From positions 1 to 9,192 of the forward strand of contig CALIVE010000079.1 of NCBI GenBank assembly GCA_938048445.1: a stretch of 9,192 nucleotides of DNA. The letters run 5' to 3'. Below, in pieces: positions 5,908 through 9,192 of this stretch. Both the position numbers and the translations under genes were made by a program. The notes below the pieces were generated by a model. It did no database searches. It saw only the letters and a program-made list of their open reading frames with translations, and was not told where the DNA came from. The stretch comes from Minisyncoccota bacterium. Lineage in GTDB: Bacteria; Patescibacteriota; Minisyncoccia; UBA6257; HR35. Each line of letters opens with the position of its first letter. The first letter of the stretch is position 1.

Positions 5908-8514
5908 ATGTTTTCTTTTAATAAATTTACAATTAAAGCACAAGAAGCTTTGCAAAAAGCGCAGGATATTGCTTTGAAACATCATCACTCAGAGATAAAA
6001 GCTTTGCATTTGCTTTATGCTTTAGTTGTTCAAGAGGATACGATAATTACTGATATTTTACAAGAATTGAAAGTGGATAAAAATTATCTTATTCAAATTA
6101 TTGAGGAGGAACTTGATCGAATACCTAAAATCTTTTCAGTCACAAATGTAACTCAACTTTACTTGGCCCAGGAAACATTTCAGATCTTAGATCAAGCAGC
6201 TTTAAATACAAGGAAGTTCAATGATGAATTTATTTCTGTTGAACATATCTTTTTAGCTTTAACTGAAATAAGATCTATAGCCAGGTATGTTTTAGAAAGA
6301 TTTGGAGTTACAACCGAAAGGGTTAATAAAATTCTTAGTGTCTTAAGAAAAGGACAGAAAATTACTGATGAAACACCAGAAACTAAATATAAAGTAATTG
6401 AAAGATATAGCATTAATTTGACTGAATTAGCAAGGCAAAAAAAACTTGATCCTGTAATTGGTAGAGATCGAGAAATTAGAAGAATAATTGAAATTTTATC
6501 AAGAAGAACAAAAAATAATCCTCTTTTGATTGGTGAACCAGGGGTTGGTAAAACAGCTATTGTTGAAGGCTTAGCTCAAAAAATTGTTAGTAATGAGGTT
6601 CCTGATTCAATAAGAAATAAAGAAATTATTTCTTTAGATTTAGGAGCTTTAATAGCTGGAGCAAAGTACCGAGGAGAGTTTGAGGATAGACTTAAAGCTA
6701 TCTTAAGAGAAATTAAATCTAATCCAGGTAAGTTTATCATATTCATTGATGAAGCCCATACTTTAGTTGGTGCTGGAGCTGCCGAAGGTGCTATTGATGC
6801 TTCTAATTTATTGAAACCATCTTTGGCTAAGGGCGAGATTCAAGTTATTGGAGCTACAACTTTAAGAGATTATAAATTATATTTTGAAAAGGATCCTGCT
6901 TTAGTAAGAAGATTCCAACCTGTTTTAGTTGAAGAACCTTCACAAGATGATACTATTGCTATTTTAAGAGGCTTAAAAGAAAAATATGAACTTCATCATG
7001 GAATAAGAATTTCAGATAATGCTATTGTAGCAGCAGTTAAATTATCAGCCCGTTACATTTCCGATAGATATCTTCCTGATAAAGCTATTGATTTAATTGA
7101 TGAAGCTGCTGCAAGTTTAAGATTAGAAGCTGAAAGTTTACCTGCAGAATTAGAAGATATCAGAAAAGAAATAAGAAAATTAGAAATCGAAAAGGAGGCT
7201 TTAGCAAAAGAAAAAAATTCTCAAACTAAGATTAAAACTATTATCAATAAACTTAAGAAATTAAGGATACAGCAAGAAAAATTAGAAAAAGAGTGGCAAA
7301 AGGAAAAGGAATTAAAAGAGAAATATACGCAAATAAAGAAAAGGTTAGAAGATTTACAAAAAGAGATGGAAGAGAAAGAAAAAATCGGAGACCTTTCTCG
7401 AGTTGCAGAAATTTTATATGGTGAAATTCCTGCTTTAAAAAAAGAACTTAATGAAATTGAAAATTACTTTAAGAAACATGAAACAAAATACATTAAAGAA
7501 GAAGTTACTGAAGAAAAAGTTGCTGAAATTGTTGCTCGTTGGACAGGAATACCTGTAGCTAAGATTTTAGAAGACGAAGCTCAAAAACTTCTTAATGCTG
7601 AAGAGATTTTAAAGAAAAGAGTAATTGGTCAAGATGAGGCAATTTCTGCAGTAGCTAATGCCTTGAGAAGAGCAAGAGCAGGCTTAGCTGACCCACGTAG
7701 ACCTATTGCTTCTTTCATATTTTTAGGGCCTACAGGAGTTGGGAAAACAGAAACAGCTCGTGCTTTAGCAGAATTTATGTTTAATGACGAAAAAGCAATG
7801 ATAAGATTGGATATGTCAGAATATATGGAACCGCATTCGGTCGCTAAATTGATTGGTTCTCCTCCAGGTTATGTTGGTTATGAGGAAGGAGGACAACTTA
7901 CTGAAGCAGTTAAAAGAAGACCTTATAGTCTTATTCTCTTTGATGAAATTGAAAAAGCTCATCCAGAGGTGTTTAATATTTTACTTCAGATTTTAGACGA
8001 AGGACGTCTGACAGATAGTAAAGGATTTACTGTTAATTTCAAAAACACAATTATAATCTTGACTTCAAATATTGGAAGTTATTATTTCAGAAAGATTGGA
8101 GCTATTGGATTTACCCGTGATGAAGAAAAGGAATTCGAAGATTATAAAGAAAAAATTATGAAAGCTCTTAAAGAATTCTTTAAGCCAGAGTTTTTAAATA
8201 GAATTGATGAAATTATTATATTTAAGCCATTAAGCAAAGAAAATATTAAGCAAATAGTTGAAATTCAATTAAATAAAGTTAAGGAAATCTTAATTAACAA
8301 AGGGATTAATGTTACTTTTGATGAGAAATTAAAAGAAATTTTAGCAGAAAAAGGATTCGATAGTGAATATGGTGCCCGTCCTCTACAAAGAGTTATCCAA
8401 AAGTTGATTTTGAATCCCTTAGCAGAACAAATTATTGGCAATAAAATCAAACAAGGGCAAAAAATTATTTTGAGATTAAATGAAAAAAACGAATTAGAAA
8501 TAGTTAGTAAATGA
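5908..8514 (+). CDS. clpB: ATP-dependent disaggregase ClpB (Hsp104 family) with a ClpP-loop-like IGF motif
   Basis: ClpB is a cytoplasmic hexameric AAA+ chaperone that pulls polypeptides out of aggregates, usually with DnaK. The 868-residue product (E. coli ClpB: 857) has a Clp N-domain (1-148) beginning in the family manner ([16 protein letters not shown]). ATPase 1 has GEPGVGKT (209-216), pore loop KYRG (253-256), IIFIDEAH (277-284) and arginines 334/335. A full coiled-coil middle domain (about 405-528) ends in the ClpB signature [17 protein letters not shown]. ATPase 2 has GPTGVGKT (607-614), pore segment GYVGYEEGG (654-662), LILFDE (675-680), LNRIDE (763-768) and sensor-2 GARP (822-825). 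Unlike typical ClpB, residues 725-757 carry an extended loop with IGF at 733-735, where ClpC has VGF. The product was first considered as ClpC, but the long middle domain excludes a standard ClpC. Its own promoter lies just upstream, and the stop overlaps the secE start by four bases. Confidence 0.95.
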   Translation: MFSFNKFTIKAQEALQKAQDIALKHHHSEIKALHLLYALVVQEDTIITDILQELKVDKNYLIQIIEEELDRIPKIFSVTNVTQLYLAQETFQILDQAALNTRKFNDEFISVEHIFLALTEIRSIARYVLERFGVTTERVNKILSVLRKGQKITDETPETKYKVIERYSINLTELARQKKLDPVIGRDREIRRIIEILSRRTKNNPLLIGEPGVGKTAIVEGLAQKIVSNEVPDSIRNKEIISLDLGALIAGAKYRGEFEDRLKAILREIKSNPGKFIIFIDEAHTLVGAGAAEGAIDASNLLKPSLAKGEIQVIGATTLRDYKLYFEKDPALVRRFQPVLVEEPSQDDTIAILRGLKEKYELHHGIRISDNAIVAAVKLSARYISDRYLPDKAIDLIDEAAASLRLEAESLPAELEDIRKEIRKLEIEKEALAKEKNSQTKIKTIINKLKKLRIQQEKLEKEWQKEKELKEKYTQIKKRLEDLQKEMEEKEKIGDLSRVAEILYGEIPALKKELNEIENYFKKHETKYIKEEVTEEKVAEIVARWTGIPVAKILEDEAQKLLNAEEILKKRVIGQDEAISAVANALRRARAGLADPRRPIASFIFLGPTGVGKTETARALAEFMFNDEKAMIRLDMSEYMEPHSVAKLIGSPPGYVGYEEGGQLTEAVKRRPYSLILFDEIEKAHPEVFNILLQILDEGRLTDSKGFTVNFKNTIIILTSNIGSYYFRKIGAIGFTRDEEKEFEDYKEKIMKALKEFFKPEFLNRIDEIIIFKPLSKENIKQIVEIQLNKVKEILINKGINVTFDEKLKEILAEKGFDSEYGARPLQRVIQKLILNPLAEQIIGNKIKQGQKIILRLNEKNELEIVSK

Positions 8515-8693
8515 AAGAAAAAATTATTAATTATCTAAAAGAATCTTATGCCGAATTTAAAAAGGTTCGTTGGTTAACTCCTCGAGAGACTTTTTATTGG
8601 ACTTTAAATATCATCTTTTTTATTTTAGTATTTGCTATTTTTTACGGAATTATTGACTTTATTCTTTCAAGAATAATTATTTTTCTAAAATAA
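8511..8693 (+). CDS. secE: Preprotein translocase subunit SecE
   Basis: SecE is the small essential subunit that clamps SecY in the SecYEG translocon of the cytoplasmic membrane. The 60-residue product matches the short, one-helix bacterial form. An amphipathic N-terminal helix ([20 protein letters not shown], residues 2-21) ends in the characteristic K-K-V-x-W followed by LTPRET (22-27). One transmembrane segment spans about 31-53 and includes the conserved IDF near 48-50. The ATG overlaps the clpB TGA as ATGA, so translation is probably coupled to clpB. In most bacteria secE precedes nusG and rplK; here none of these follows, and the next gene is convergent. Confidence 0.92.
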   Translation: MKEKIINYLKESYAEFKKVRWLTPRETFYWTLNIIFFILVFAIFYGIIDFILSRIIIFLK

Positions 8694-8694
8694 A

Positions 8695-9192
8695 TTAAAC
8701 TCTTAAAAAATACTCAACTAAAAAGAGACTAATTAGAAAATTGATAAACTGAACAGCCAAAGTTGCTAAACTCGCTCCTAAGGCTCCATAAAGAGGAATT
8801 AACCATAAATTTAAAATTATGTTTAAAATTGCACAAAATGATGTGGCATAAAAGTTTAGCCATTGTTTTCCTAAAATAAATAGCAAATTATCTAATAAAG
8901 TTAAACCAAAAAGAAAAATTATTATCCAGATAAATACTTTAAAGATAAATAAAGATTTTTCGTATTGACCACCAAAAAGCTTGAAAAACCATAAATTAGC
9001 TGAAAGAACTAAAATTATGGCTAACGCTGAAGCAAGACCTATAAATCCTATAAAAATTTTTCGGTATATTTTTTTAAGCTTATTTTTTTCTAAAGAGATT
9101 TTAGAAAGATAAGGAAATAAAGCAGTTATTGCTAAACCTGGTATCAAATTTAAATTTAAAATAATTTTTGTAATAGGTGAATAATAACCTAA
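8695..9192 (-). CDS. Polysaccharide/lipid flippase, C-terminal part (5' end outside the window)
   Basis: The frame is open from the right window edge to the TAA at 8697-8695, giving the last 165 residues of an integral membrane protein. The N-terminal part and start codon lie beyond the window; a TTG at 9147 is internal, since the codons upstream of it continue the family pattern. The visible part has about four or five transmembrane segments. It contains an IPGLAITALFPYLSK segment of the kind that precedes the C-terminal half of MOP-superfamily flippases, a FGGQYEKS loop, and a NLWLIPLYGALGASLATL helix typical of the polysaccharide biosynthesis C-terminal domain (Wzx/RfbX and MurJ relatives). 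These proteins flip lipid-linked sugars across the cytoplasmic membrane. Wzx-like is more likely than MurJ, but this cannot be settled from the C-terminus. The gene converges on secE with one base between the stop codons. Confidence 0.85.
   Translation of the reverse strand, partial: LGYYSPITKIILNLNLIPGLAITALFPYLSKISLEKNKLKKIYRKIFIGFIGLASALAIILVLSANLWFFKLFGGQYEKSLFIFKVFIWIIIFLFGLTLLDNLLFILGKQWLNFYATSFCAILNIILNLWLIPLYGALGASLATLAVQFINFLISLFLVEYFLRV

Noticed and set aside
5908..8514. Calling the AAA+ gene clpC because of the IGF loop
   Set aside because: The middle domain is the long ClpB coiled coil with its [15 protein letters not shown] segment, and ClpC has a much shorter middle region. The loop is reported as an unusual feature of a ClpB.
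8678..8712. TATTTTT/AAAAATA inverted pair across the secE-flippase junction as a bidirectional terminator
   Set aside because: The arms are A-T only with a loop of about 21 bases, so the hairpin would be too weak to support a terminator call.

Overview
The window is strongly AT-rich (roughly 30% G+C by eye), very gene-dense, and made almost entirely of ordinary bacterial housekeeping genes in standard code 11 (TAA and TGA stops both used normally). Proteins are rich in Lys, Glu, Ile and Asn. The tight packing, the absence of a Shine-Dalgarno sequence at every well-supported start, the Ig-like surface protein beside recO and glyS, and an unusual bL9 suggest a small-genome lineage such as the Candidate Phyla Radiation (Patescibacteria). 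This placement is an inference from style; no rRNA or marker set is present to prove it.

Layout. The left part is read leftwards from about 3966: recO (recombination mediator), then a 619-residue membrane-anchored protein with an Ig-like/DUF11-type exterior, then a single-chain glycyl-tRNA synthetase, then possibly the start of another small gene that runs off the left edge. The right part is read rightwards from 3965: an S41 carboxyl-terminal processing protease, ribosomal protein bL9, the disaggregase ClpB, and the translocon subunit SecE. recO and the protease stand head to head, and their ATG codons share two bases (CATG), so there is no intergenic DNA between them. From the right edge a polysaccharide/lipid flippase gene (C-terminal 165 codons visible) comes in on the minus strand; its stop lies one base from the secE stop.

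The only gap longer than about 20 bases is 5731-5907. It contains a good extended -10 promoter (TGTTATAAT) so close to the clpB ATG that the mRNA is expected to be leaderless or nearly so. A TATAAT placed similarly lies before the Ig-like protein gene. No tRNA, rRNA, CRISPR array, insertion sequence or convincing GC-rich terminator was seen.

Functionally the plus-strand set leans towards protein quality control and the cell envelope (periplasmic protease, disaggregase, SecE), together with a ribosomal protein. The most interesting point is in ClpB. It has the full coiled-coil middle domain of a disaggregase, but also an Ile-Gly-Phe loop in the second ATPase domain, at the position where ClpC and ClpA carry their ClpP-docking tripeptide. 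This suggests a disaggregase that may feed a protease directly. No clearly new multi-gene system was found.
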